Shown: positions 1-6,991, counted from the first letter of the stretch. The stretch: DNA of 8,083 nucleotides from an uncultured Chitinophagaceae bacterium (GCA_903832075.1 CAILAF010000659.1:1-8083); one strand, 5' to 3'. The notes: generated by a model not told the origin, from the sequence alone. A program made the numbers and translations.

Positions 1-39
1 GACCTCACAAACAGTTTGAAACTGAATAGAGGTCTTTTT
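1..39 (+). terminator. Rho-independent terminator, plus-strand direction (possibly bidirectional)
   Basis: GACCTC (1-6) pairs perfectly with GAGGTC (29-34), and an inner dyad CAGTTT-g-AAACTG (12-24) extends the hairpin. A T5 tract (35-39) follows on the plus strand, so this is a canonical terminator for a plus-strand gene lying left of the window. The minus-strand operon also ends just to the right (stop at 71-73). The hairpin could stop that transcript too, but the T-tract needed for that would lie outside the window and cannot be seen. Confidence 0.75.
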
Positions 40-70
40 CGTTTGGGGGATTTGCTATTTATTTAGCAAA

Positions 71-277
71 CTATTTTTTACATGTGTTAATTCCAAGAAC
101 TGTATATAAAGGACAAAAACTAATAACACTAGTTAAAAGAAAAACAGCACCAACTACTAACAATACAATGCCTACTGTACCTGTAACAGGTTCGGTTTTT
201 GTAAAATAAAGTCCTGCAATAACAAGAGCAATTATTATTCTAATGGCTCTGTCTAAAATACCCATGTTCTTTTTCAT
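71..277 (-). CDS. DUF2892 (YgaP-type) small inner-membrane protein, copy 1
   Basis: A 68-residue membrane protein that I recognise as DUF2892-like, the membrane domain found at the C-terminus of the rhodanese YgaP and as stand-alone proteins in Bacteroidota. Two hydrophobic segments (about residues 8-25 and 33-54) form a helical hairpin. The family-typical Cys-Pro-Leu motif follows at residues 55-57, and a second cysteine (C66) sits two residues before the end. The biochemical role of stand-alone DUF2892 proteins is not established; a link to sulfur species is inferred from YgaP. The N-terminal MKKN-MG-I-DR pattern supports starting at M1. The gene lies 146 bases downstream of the efflux operon's last gene and has a promoter and CRP/FNR-type dyad of its own, so it may be transcribed separately. 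It is a distant paralogue of the protein at 424-627. Confidence 0.85.
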   Translation of the reverse strand: MKKNMGILDRAIRIIIALVIAGLYFTKTEPVTGTVGIVLLVVGAVFLLTSVISFCPLYTVLGINTCKK

Positions 278-311
278 TTGGTTATGTTTTGGTAATTAAT
301 AATTTAATTAA

Positions 312-342
312 GAAATATAAAACTATTTTTTATAAAAACAAA
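312..342 (-). promoter_or_regulatory. Bacteroidota-type promoter for the DUF2892 gene at 71-277
   Basis: Read on the minus strand, a -33 element TTTG (342 to 339) is followed after exactly 19 bases by TATATTTC (319 to 312). This matches the Bacteroidota -7 consensus TAnnTTTG at all but the last base. The start codon is about 35 bases further on (277). The spacing and the adjacent regulator dyad make this the best promoter candidate in the window, but no transcription start has been shown. Confidence 0.5.
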
Positions 343-346
343 GCAC

Positions 347-362
347 TGTGATTAATGTCACA
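347..362. promoter_or_regulatory. CRP/FNR-family operator, perfect TGTGA-N6-TCACA dyad
   Basis: TGTGA (347-351), spacer TTAATG (352-357) and TCACA (358-362) form a perfect inverted repeat. It matches the classic binding consensus of CRP-like regulators. It lies four bases upstream of the putative -33 element (339-342) of the minus-strand promoter for the DUF2892 gene, a position suited to activation next to RNA polymerase. Which regulator binds is unknown. Bacteroidota encode many Crp/Fnr-family proteins, and their recognition sequences are only partly known. Confidence 0.6.
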
Positions 363-372
363 ATTATTTTTT

Positions 373-401
373 ATCACTACAATTATTAATAAAATAGTGG
401 T
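373..401 (-). repeat. Imperfect hairpin downstream of the second DUF2892 gene
   Basis: ATCACTA (373-379) pairs with TAGTGGT (395-401) over seven pairs, one of them G-T, around a 15-base AT-only loop apart from one C. It lies 22 bases beyond the stop of the 424-627 gene, where a transcript end would be expected. However, the minus-strand sequence after the stem is A-rich, not T-rich, so it is not a canonical terminator. It may be a 3'-end stabilising stem, or chance. Confidence 0.3.
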
Positions 402-423
402 TAATATTACATTTATCTACGTG

Positions 424-627
424 TTAACAACAATTTCCATCATTACTTTTTACAGCAAATGCATCCAATATCTTTTCTAAAGGACAAAATTTTGTAAAAG
501 ATGATTGCAATAAATTGGCTCCCACAAATACACCTAACCAAAGCCAATTGATATCTACAAAATGCGCAAGTGCAATGCTGGTTAGTACCAATGTTCCCGC
601 AACTGCTCGAACAATTCTTTCCCTCAT
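424..627 (-). CDS. DUF2892 (YgaP-type) small inner-membrane protein, copy 2
   Basis: A 67-residue DUF2892-type protein. It opens with the family-like MRERIVRAVAG pattern, has two short hydrophobic helices (about residues 8-24 and 28-42), then Cys-Pro-Leu at 48-50, and ends in an Asn-Cys-Cys tail (C66, C67). The adjacent terminal cysteines could be a metal or thiol chemistry site (inference). Only 16 bases separate it from the PII-like gene upstream, so it is almost certainly the last gene of the efflux operon. It differs clearly in sequence from the copy at 71-277 and is not a recent tandem duplicate. Its exact role is unknown; a contribution to handling sulfur or metal species tied to the pump is plausible. 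Confidence 0.85.
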   Translation of the reverse strand: MRERIVRAVAGTLVLTSIALAHFVDINWLWLGVFVGANLLQSSFTKFCPLEKILDAFAVKSNDGNCC

Positions 628-643
628 GTTTTTATTTTATTAA

Positions 644-952
644 TTAATAACTGGCTTTTTCAACAGGAACAATAAATGCTCGAACAGGAAAATTTGTTCC
701 TGTTTCTTGATTATATTTTTTTATCAACTCCATTCCATGTTCTGCATTTTCATCAGCAGTAAAACTGAAAGTAAACAGCGAATCAAATTTCTCATCGCCA
801 CTGGCAAACCATTCTTCCAGGAGATTTATTGAATCATTGTCTTTAACTCCAATTACATCAGTGGTACTGAACACATTAATTTTTGCTTCTTTAAATATTT
901 TGCAAACATCATCGTTGTATTCTTTCAAACAGGTTACAATAAAAAATTTCAT
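644..952 (-). CDS. PII-like / DUF3240-like soluble protein linked to an RND pump
   Basis: A 102-residue cytosolic protein without signal peptide or membrane segment. The N-terminal pattern (strand MKFFIVTC, helix about 13-24, strand NVFSTTDVIGVK at 26-37) resembles the beta-alpha-beta start of PII and PII-like trimeric proteins. Residues 36-58 could correspond to the T-loop region, and a C-terminal strand follows at about 89-97 (PVRAFIVPV). Small PII-like or DUF3240 proteins are known next to RND efflux genes in other bacteria, and the position here (10 bases after the pump, 16 before a DUF2892 gene) fits that. The likely role is to sense a small ligand or metal and tune the pump, but this is inference. 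Cysteines at 8 and 17 are possible ligands. The classical PII nucleotide-binding residues are not clearly present. An alternative is another ferredoxin-like-fold protein. Confidence 0.6.
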   Translation of the reverse strand: MKFFIVTCLKEYNDDVCKIFKEAKINVFSTTDVIGVKDNDSINLLEEWFASGDEKFDSLFTFSFTADENAEHGMELIKKYNQETGTNFPVRAFIVPVEKASY

Positions 953-962
953 AACTTAATTT

Positions 963-3900
963 TTATTTTTTGATTGGATATTTTTTGCGCATCATTTTAA
1001 AATATAACAAAGGCACAACCAACAGTGTTAAGAATGTTGATGTGATGGTTCCACCCATTAATGAAATGGCAAGTCCCTGAAAAATTGGATCGAATAATAT
1101 AATCACTGCACCTAATGCCACTGCTCCTGCTGTTAATAATATTGGTGTTGTACGAACTGCTCCTGCTTCGATGATCGCTTGCTTTAACGGAACATTTTCT
1201 CTTAACCGAATATTAATGAAATCTATTAGCAGCACAGAGTTTCGCACCATCACGCCTGCCAATGCAATGAACCCGATCATTGATGTTGCAGTAAAATATG
1301 CGTGCAACATCCAATGACCTAGAATAATTCCAACGAGCGATAATGGAATGGCAGCAAGCATTACAAGCGGTACTGTAAAGTCCTGAAACCATCCAACAAT
1401 TAATATGTAGATCATTAAAATAACAACTGCAAATGCAATTCCCAGATCTCTGAACACTTCAAAAGTTATTTGCCATTCGCCATCCCATTTCAAACTATAA
1501 TTGTCTTCCATTTCGGGTTGATGTGTATATTCTTCTTTTAATGAAAATCCTTTGGGCACTTGTATCGTTTTTAAACTATCTGAAATATGTGCAATGGCAT
1601 AAGAAGGACTTTCTAATTTACCTGCCATATCAGCAACTACATACACCACTTCTTTTTGATTTTTACGATAAATACTTTTTTGTTTGATCTGTTTTGTTAC
1701 CGTTACAACATCACGAACAGGAACAACATTTCCCTGTATGCCTGCAATTTTCAGATCAAGTATGTCATCAATATTTGTTTTATCTGCATCGCTTAATTGC
1801 AACTTGATTATTGTTTGATTGAAGGATGCGGGCTGATAAATATTCCCAACATTCATTCCCGATAAAGCTGCATTGATGGTTGCTGTAACTTGTGCTGTTG
1901 CTACACCATAACGCATTGCTTTTTCTTTATCAACTGCAATATGATATTCGGGCTGATCATCTTCCACCATCCAATCCGCATCAACAACATCGGTTGTTTT
2001 ACTGAATAATGTTTTTACCTGATTGGCAATTTTTATTTGTTCGCTATAATCGGGCCCATAAATTTCTGCAACCAATGTTGATAATACCGGAGGGCCCGGT
2101 GGTACTTCAACTATTTTTACATTAGCGTTATATTTTTTTGCAATCAACTGAATAGGTTCACGCATTTGTTTTGCGATACCATGACTTTGAATGTTTCTAT
2201 CTTTTTTATCAACTAAGTTCACCTGAATATCAGCAACATTTTCACCACGGCGTAAATCATAATGCCTAACTAATCCGTTAAAACTAATAGGTGCAGATGT
2301 GCCAATATAAGCTTGATAGTTAACAACCATTTGTTGTTTTGAAACATAGTTGGCAATGTCTTTCGCAACAGCTTGTGTCTTTTCTAATGTTGTTCCTTCG
2401 GGCATATCGATCACCACTTGAAATTCATTTTTATTATCGAAGGGCAACATTTTTACTGCCACTGCTTTTGTATAAAACATCGATAATGATCCCAATAAAA
2501 TAACAACGATGCTGATGATGAATGTCCAGCGTTTCCAACGTGATTCTAATAATGGATGAATAGTTGCACGATAAATTTTATAAATACCTGTTTGTTCTAA
2601 GGATTTATGTTTTGTTTCTTCATGATGAATGCCTTTCTTTTCTTTTTCACGAAGAAAAATATATCCCAGATATGGGGTTAATGTTAGTGCAACTACTAAG
2701 GATAGCATCATTGCAATCGAAGCACCAATAGGCATCGGACTCATATATGGCCCCATCATTCCTGAAACAAATGCCATTGGTAAAACAGCTGCAACAACTG
2801 TGAACGTTGCAAGAATTGTTGGATTACCTACTTCATTAATTGCATAAATAGCAGCTTGCAATGGTGGCAACTTTCGCATCTTAAAATGACGATGCATGTT
2901 TTCTGCAATGATGATGGAATCATCTACCACAATACCTGTAATAAATACCAATGCAAATAAAGTGATACGATTTAAAGTGTAGTGCATCACATAGTAACTG
3001 AACAAGGTTAATGCAAATGTTACCGGTACTGATAAGAAAACCACCAAACCGCCACGCCATCCCATTGCCAGCATTACAAATAATGTAACTACTACTATAG
3101 AAATAAATAAATGAAATAATAATTCCGATACTTTATCCGATGCTGTTTCACCATAATTTCTGCTAACGGTTAATTGAACATCGTTGGGTAATAAATCTTT
3201 TTTAAGATGTTCAACTTTTGCCAAGATCTGTTCGGCTAATTTCATCGCATCTGCACCTTTCTTTTTACCAACCGATAAAGTAACAGCAGGATAATTAGAT
3301 TTAAAATTATTTGCTTTTGCGGTATCGGCTTTGCCATATCCAAACAACACATATTGATTAGGCGTTTCAGGTCCATCTTCAACTTTGGCAATTTGTTTTA
3401 GATAAACAGGTTGTTGCTGATTAATGCCAACAACTAAGTTGGCAACATCATCACTTGTGTTTAAAAAATTTCCTGTTTCAACAGAGAATGCCGTGTCTTT
3501 CTGCAATAAGTTTCCACTTTGCATTTGCACATTACTTCCCTGAATTTGTTTACTGATGGATAAAAAGTCAACATGATTTTCTGCCATCTTATTTTTATCC
3601 AACAATACTTTCACTTCTCTGCTTCTTCCACCCAAAATATTTATATCCGAAACATCATTAATCTTTTTTATTTCGTTCGTGAGTTCTTGTCCGATTTGTT
3701 TTAAGCGATAGTCATCATATTTTTCACTCCACAACGTCAAACCCAATACTGGCACATCATCTATGGCTCTTGTTTTTATCAATGGAAGTGTAACACCTTG
3801 CGGCATTTTATCCATATTCTTCATCAATTCGCTGTATAATTTTACCAGCGAACGTTCAACATCTTCACCCACATAAAATTGAACGATCAACATTGCTCCG

Positions 3901-4175
3901 CCTTTCATCGAAGTTGAATAAACATACTCCACACCTTTTACATTTGAAATCATTTTCTCTAATGGTGCAGCAACTTTTGTTTCAACATCTTTTGGTTCAG
4001 CACCTGGATAACCGATAAAAACATCTGCCATCGGTACTTGTATTTGCGGTTCTTCTTCTCGTGGAATTAAGTAAGTGCTGTATGCACCAATTAATAAAAA
4101 TGCAATCATTAACAGTATTGTTAATTTCGATTGCAAAAAAGATTTTGCAATATTTCCTGAAAAACCATTTTTCAT
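963..4175 (-). CDS. RND efflux pump, inner-membrane permease (AcrB/HAE-type superfamily)
   Basis: This 1070-residue protein has the full RND length. TM1 lies at about 15-36 and is followed by the subfamily-like PREEEP (38-43). Then come a large periplasmic porter loop (about 40-345), TM2-TM6 (about 350-510), a cytoplasmic linker, TM7 (about 550-568), a second periplasmic loop (about 570-905, with PPGPP at 692-696) and TM8-TM12 (about 910-1060). TM4 carries the paired aspartates D418-D419 (GIVVDDSIIIAEN), the proton-relay pair of HAE-type pumps. TM10 has R978-N979 where AcrB has a Lys-Asn pair. CusA/CzcA metal pumps instead have a single Asp followed by Gly in TM4, so heavy-metal specificity should not be assumed. 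The linker has a His-rich stretch (H517, H518, H523). It is the motor of the tripartite exporter with the adaptor 21 bases upstream. The substrate cannot be told from sequence. Confidence 0.95.
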   Translation of the reverse strand: MKNGFSGNIAKSFLQSKLTILLMIAFLLIGAYSTYLIPREEEPQIQVPMADVFIGYPGAEPKDVETKVAAPLEKMISNVKGVEYVYSTSMKGGAMLIVQFYVGEDVERSLVKLYSELMKNMDKMPQGVTLPLIKTRAIDDVPVLGLTLWSEKYDDYRLKQIGQELTNEIKKINDVSDINILGGRSREVKVLLDKNKMAENHVDFLSISKQIQGSNVQMQSGNLLQKDTAFSVETGNFLNTSDDVANLVVGINQQQPVYLKQIAKVEDGPETPNQYVLFGYGKADTAKANNFKSNYPAVTLSVGKKKGADAMKLAEQILAKVEHLKKDLLPNDVQLTVSRNYGETASDKVSELLFHLFISIVVVTLFVMLAMGWRGGLVVFLSVPVTFALTLFSYYVMHYTLNRITLFALVFITGIVVDDSIIIAENMHRHFKMRKLPPLQAAIYAINEVGNPTILATFTVVAAVLPMAFVSGMMGPYMSPMPIGASIAMMLSLVVALTLTPYLGYIFLREKEKKGIHHEETKHKSLEQTGIYKIYRATIHPLLESRWKRWTFIISIVVILLGSLSMFYTKAVAVKMLPFDNKNEFQVVIDMPEGTTLEKTQAVAKDIANYVSKQQMVVNYQAYIGTSAPISFNGLVRHYDLRRGENVADIQVNLVDKKDRNIQSHGIAKQMREPIQLIAKKYNANVKIVEVPPGPPVLSTLVAEIYGPDYSEQIKIANQVKTLFSKTTDVVDADWMVEDDQPEYHIAVDKEKAMRYGVATAQVTATINAALSGMNVGNIYQPASFNQTIIKLQLSDADKTNIDDILDLKIAGIQGNVVPVRDVVTVTKQIKQKSIYRKNQKEVVYVVADMAGKLESPSYAIAHISDSLKTIQVPKGFSLKEEYTHQPEMEDNYSLKWDGEWQITFEVFRDLGIAFAVVILMIYILIVGWFQDFTVPLVMLAAIPLSLVGIILGHWMLHAYFTATSMIGFIALAGVMVRNSVLLIDFINIRLRENVPLKQAIIEAGAVRTTPILLTAGAVALGAVIILFDPIFQGLAISLMGGTITSTFLTLLVVPLLYFKMMRKKYPIKK

Positions 4176-4196
4176 TTTATCGTATTAATTCGTTAA

Positions 4197-5303
4197 TTAT
4201 TTTATTTTAACTGCAGCACCGTTAAATAATTTCCCATCGGCACTAACAATAAACTGTTCATCTTTTTCTAAACCACTCAACACTTCAACTTTATCGCCAT
4301 AAGTTTTTCCTAATCTTACCCAACGCAACAATGCAACATTATTACTGCCAATAGTAAATAAACCTGTTAACTGATCTTTATACTCAATGCTTGAAATGGG
4401 TACCAGCACTGCATCTGCATTTGTTTTAATTGTAGCCGATTTTTTAATTGGAATGAAAACATTGGCATACATGCCTGCATACAAACCATTTTTTTGATTA
4501 TCAGGAATGTTTATTTTAATGATGTATTGTCCACCGGTAAATTGAGATGACTGGTTAATTTGTGAAACTGTTCCTTTAAAAGTTTTATCGATCGCTTTTA
4601 TATTTATGGTTACTTCTGCTCCCTGATGAATTTGATTGATACTATTTTCAGCAACTGATGCACTTACTTGGTAAGTTCCACTTTGTTCGATAGTTAATAT
4701 CGGCATTCCGGGATTGGCCATGCTTCCAGCATCTACTAATTTTTGAGTAACTATGCCCGAGAATGGTGCAGTTAAATTTGTATAACTGAGCATTGCATTT
4801 ACTTCGTTATGCATTTGCTTAGCAGCTTCTACTCTGGATTTGGCACTGTTGTATTGCAGCGTAACATTATCTAACTCTTTTGCCGATGCACTTTGTTGTT
4901 TGTATAAATTAGTAAAACGATCAAGATCTTTTTGTGCATTTTTTAAAGCAGCTTCTGCTTCATTTATCATTGCATTAGCTTGGGCTCTTTTTGCTAATAT
5001 ATCATCGTTGCTGATGGTTGCAAGCAACTGACCTTTACTAACATGATCGCCAACTTTTACATTCAGTTTTGTAATATATCCCATCACTCTTGTGCTGATG
5101 TTGGCAGACTGTGCTGCTTCAATTTGTCCGCTCACATTTAAATCCTGTGGTTCATCAGATGATGGCGTGGCCACTGTTACAACTATTGCTGTACTTGTGT
5201 TTTCAGTATTTTCTTCTTTTTTATTTTTAGAAGAACAGGCAGTTAATAATATTATTCCAGTGCCGAAAAATAGTTGTGTTATTTTTTTAAAATTGATTGT
5301 CAT
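4197..5303 (-). CDS. Periplasmic adaptor lipoprotein (HlyD/MFP family) of the RND pump
   Basis: A 368-residue membrane fusion protein that links the RND pump to the outer-membrane channel. The N-terminus is a lipoprotein signal with lipobox Leu-Thr-Ala-Cys, so Cys23 should be lipidated. A charged linker follows (24-36). The first half of the lipoyl domain lies at about 57-98 (SGQIEAAQSANIS, VGDHVSKGQLLA). An alpha-helical hairpin rich in Ala, Lys, Glu and Gln spans about 100-172. The second lipoyl half comes at about 176-206 (LTAPFSGIV, AGSMANPGMPIL), then beta-barrel and membrane-proximal domains to the end (VLVPISSIEY at 299-308). Length and domain order are normal for the family. It sits 21 bases from both the channel gene and the pump gene, as expected for co-transcribed partners. 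No metal-binding His/Met extension of the CusB type is seen. Confidence 0.93.
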   Translation of the reverse strand: MTINFKKITQLFFGTGIILLTACSSKNKKEENTENTSTAIVVTVATPSSDEPQDLNVSGQIEAAQSANISTRVMGYITKLNVKVGDHVSKGQLLATISNDDILAKRAQANAMINEAEAALKNAQKDLDRFTNLYKQQSASAKELDNVTLQYNSAKSRVEAAKQMHNEVNAMLSYTNLTAPFSGIVTQKLVDAGSMANPGMPILTIEQSGTYQVSASVAENSINQIHQGAEVTINIKAIDKTFKGTVSQINQSSQFTGGQYIIKINIPDNQKNGLYAGMYANVFIPIKKSATIKTNADAVLVPISSIEYKDQLTGLFTIGSNNVALLRWVRLGKTYGDKVEVLSGLEKDEQFIVSADGKLFNGAAVKIK

Positions 5304-5324
5304 ATTTGTATTTTGTATAGGTTA

Positions 5325-6665
5325 TTAATTGGATGATGCTGTTAATAATTGCAGATAGGCTTTGGTGACATTTAATGTAAATACTGCTTGTGCCAATGCA
5401 AATTTTTGTTGCGATAATTGAGTAGTTGCCATCAACACATCAGTTGTATTTACCAAACCCTGTTGATAACGATTTTGCAGAATGCGCAATGATTCATCTG
5501 CTTGTTCAATTGCCATTTTCTGTTGTTTAATTTCAAATTGCGCATCTGCTAGATCGCGGTAAGCTTTATTTAATTCTAATTGACTTTGATCTTTTTGTTG
5601 TGCTAATTGTTCGCTTAATTTATTACGTTCTAATGTTTGTGTGGTGATCGTATTTTTTGTTTTATTTCCTTTGAAAATATCCCAGGAAAATTGTGCGCCA
5701 ACTAAATAGGCATTTTCGCCAAAACCCAACATACGACTGTCATTCAATTGATAACTACCAAATGCATTCAACTTGGGCAGGTAACTCATTTTATTTGATT
5801 TTATCATCAGGTCAGATGCTTCAATTGCTTTTTGCATTGCCATAAAATCGGCACGAGTTGCAATAATCTTTGTTGAAGTATCGGTTATTGATTTTTCTGT
5901 TACATCAGCATCGGCAACTTTATAAATAACGCCGGAAGTTTGTCCCATTAACAAACTCAAATAATCTGATGCATTACGAATATTATTTTTTGCTTTCGAT
6001 AAATTACTTTCAACAGTTGCCACTTGTACCTGCACATTTAATAAATCCGACTTTTGAATCAATCCCTGCTGAAAATGATTATCGGTAAATGTGTAAACTG
6101 TTTTTATTGTTTGTAATTCTTCTTCTAAAACCTTTACGGCATCGTAACTTAATTGCAATTGCAAATAAGCTTTCTGTACTTCAAAAGTTAAATATTCTTT
6201 GGTGCGCTGTGTTTTGTATTTATATAATTCTGTTTGTTTATCTGCGGCTTTTCGCATGTACAACATATCCATATTCACGAGTGGTTGTTGCACTTCTAAT
6301 TTTGTTGTAAAGTCTGGTGTGCCTGAAGGATGATTTAAAAGATCGGGATTAAAATCTGTTGCTGAAATACTTTTTTGTTGCAACTTAAATCCAAATGCAT
6401 TCAATGGATTATTAGTACTCATCGCTGTGTAAGAAAAACCAACCTGCGGTAAAAAAATGGCTTCTGTTTGTTTGTAATTACTTGCCGCAATACTTTCATC
6501 CAGATTTGCTAATTGAATGGATTTGTTATTATTTAATGTGGATGAAATTGCTTCACTCAAACCTAAACTCTTTACATTGTCTTGCGCTGAAATACTTGTT
6601 ATAAAAGCATTAGAAAAGACTGCAATTGTAATAATCAAGGAAATAAAATATTTTCTTCGGTTCAT
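5325..6665 (-). CDS. TolC-family outer-membrane efflux channel
   Basis: A 446-residue outer-membrane efflux protein, first gene of the operon. A Sec signal peptide (MNRRKYF, hydrophobic 8-22) probably ends after Ala27 (SISA-Q). No lipobox is present, so it is TolC-like rather than a lipidated OprM/CusC-like channel. The mature part shows the two repeated OEP halves, each with a long helical hairpin: residues about 30-245, and about 265-446 with the repeat-typical NRYQQGLVNTTDVLMATTQL late in the second half (parallel to FQQGLIQKSDLLNVQVQVA in the first). The NAFGFKLQQKS-DFNPDLLN stretch (about 69-92) resembles channels that accompany Bacteroidota and epsilonproteobacterial RND pumps. It supplies the outer-membrane exit duct for the adaptor and pump encoded just downstream. 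Confidence 0.94.
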   Translation of the reverse strand: MNRRKYFISLIITIAVFSNAFITSISAQDNVKSLGLSEAISSTLNNNKSIQLANLDESIAASNYKQTEAIFLPQVGFSYTAMSTNNPLNAFGFKLQQKSISATDFNPDLLNHPSGTPDFTTKLEVQQPLVNMDMLYMRKAADKQTELYKYKTQRTKEYLTFEVQKAYLQLQLSYDAVKVLEEELQTIKTVYTFTDNHFQQGLIQKSDLLNVQVQVATVESNLSKAKNNIRNASDYLSLLMGQTSGVIYKVADADVTEKSITDTSTKIIATRADFMAMQKAIEASDLMIKSNKMSYLPKLNAFGSYQLNDSRMLGFGENAYLVGAQFSWDIFKGNKTKNTITTQTLERNKLSEQLAQQKDQSQLELNKAYRDLADAQFEIKQQKMAIEQADESLRILQNRYQQGLVNTTDVLMATTQLSQQKFALAQAVFTLNVTKAYLQLLTASSN

Positions 6666-6698
6666 TAACTTTCAATTTGCGGCGAAACTATGGTGCTG

Positions 6699-6729
6699 CA
6701 AATACATGGTGAGTAACAAAAGTCACGAA
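6699..6729 (-). promoter_or_regulatory. Weak promoter candidate for the efflux operon
   Basis: Read on the minus strand, TTCG (6729 to 6726) is followed after 19 bases by TGTATTTG (6706 to 6699). Each element has one mismatch to the Bacteroidota TTTG / TAnnTTTG consensus. This would give a leader of roughly 30 bases before the channel start codon at 6665. A loose GTGA-N10-TCAC dyad (6709-6726) overlaps it. It is the best placed candidate I can find upstream of the operon, but the match is modest. Confidence 0.3.
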
Positions 6730-6830
6730 GAATAATCAGGATGGAGAGGCTTTATAGTTTTTGATCTTATCACTTCTGTCAACATGTTTATATACTTTGA
6801 AACTGCTTTATAAACACCTTACCTATTTTT

Positions 6831-6865
6831 AAGATCCCTCAGAAAGCGAATAAGCGGTCTTTTTT
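6831..6865 (+). terminator. Rho-independent terminator, plus strand, without an obvious upstream gene
   Basis: AAGATC (6831-6836) pairs with GGTCTT (6856-6861) with one G-T pair. After a C-C mismatch the stem continues with CT/AG (6838-6839 with 6853-6854). A T6 tract spans 6860-6865. The direction is plus strand, yet no plus-strand gene is visible just upstream. It may stop transcripts running antisense out of the channel gene or insulate the downstream gene, or it may be the tail of a lost gene. Confidence 0.55.
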
Positions 6866-6904
6866 GGATATAGCTTTACATTTTTTTGGGTGCAAGACAG
6901 TTTA

Positions 6905-6919
6905 TATAACCCTGTTATA
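6905..6919. repeat. 15-base inverted repeat TATAAC-CCT-GTTATA
   Basis: Perfect six-base arms TATAAC (6905-6910) and GTTATA (6914-6919) flank a CCT spacer. The size and symmetry fit a dimeric regulator site in the divergent control region, about 190 bases ahead of the 7103 gene. In such AT-rich DNA a chance dyad is also possible. Confidence 0.4.
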
Positions 6920-6937
6920 CATATATTCCTGATTCTA

Positions 6938-6991
6938 CAATAAGCCTCATATAAGCTACATATAAGTCATATATGAGCTACTTATAAGCTA
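6938..6991. repeat. Degenerate tandem repeat array, five units of 9-13 bases
   Basis: Five consecutive units share the consensus CATATAAGCTA: 6938-6947 (CAATAAGCCT), 6948-6958 (the consensus), 6959-6967 (CATATAAGT), 6968-6980 (CATATATGAGCTA) and 6981-6991 (CTTATAAGCTA). A small stem CTATT-aat-AATAG (6992-7004) follows. The average period is about 11 bases, close to one helical turn, so repeated protein binding on one DNA face or intrinsic curvature is possible. It lies 112 bases upstream of the start codon at 7103. Confidence 0.6.

Noticed and set aside
2629..2847. Plus-strand open frame of 72 codons antisense to the RND pump
   Set aside because: It lies wholly inside a strongly conserved pump gene on the other strand, has no recognisable protein family and no start signal; it is a coding shadow. 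The same applies to frames at 4840-5031, 5092-5328, 6089-6310, 6517-6735 and the minus-strand frame at 7075-7302.
963..4175. CusA/CzcA heavy-metal permease assignment
   Set aside because: TM4 has Asp-Asp rather than the single-Asp motif of metal pumps, and the adaptor lacks a metal-binding extension; substrate left open.
6709..6726. A second CRP-type site, GTGA-N10-TCAC, upstream of the efflux operon
   Set aside because: The spacer is ten bases instead of the six-base core of TGTGA-N6-TCACA and the arms are only four bases, so chance is a sufficient explanation.
6938..6991. CRISPR array
   Set aside because: Units are only 9-13 bases, degenerate, and directly adjacent with no unique spacers; no cas genes are present.
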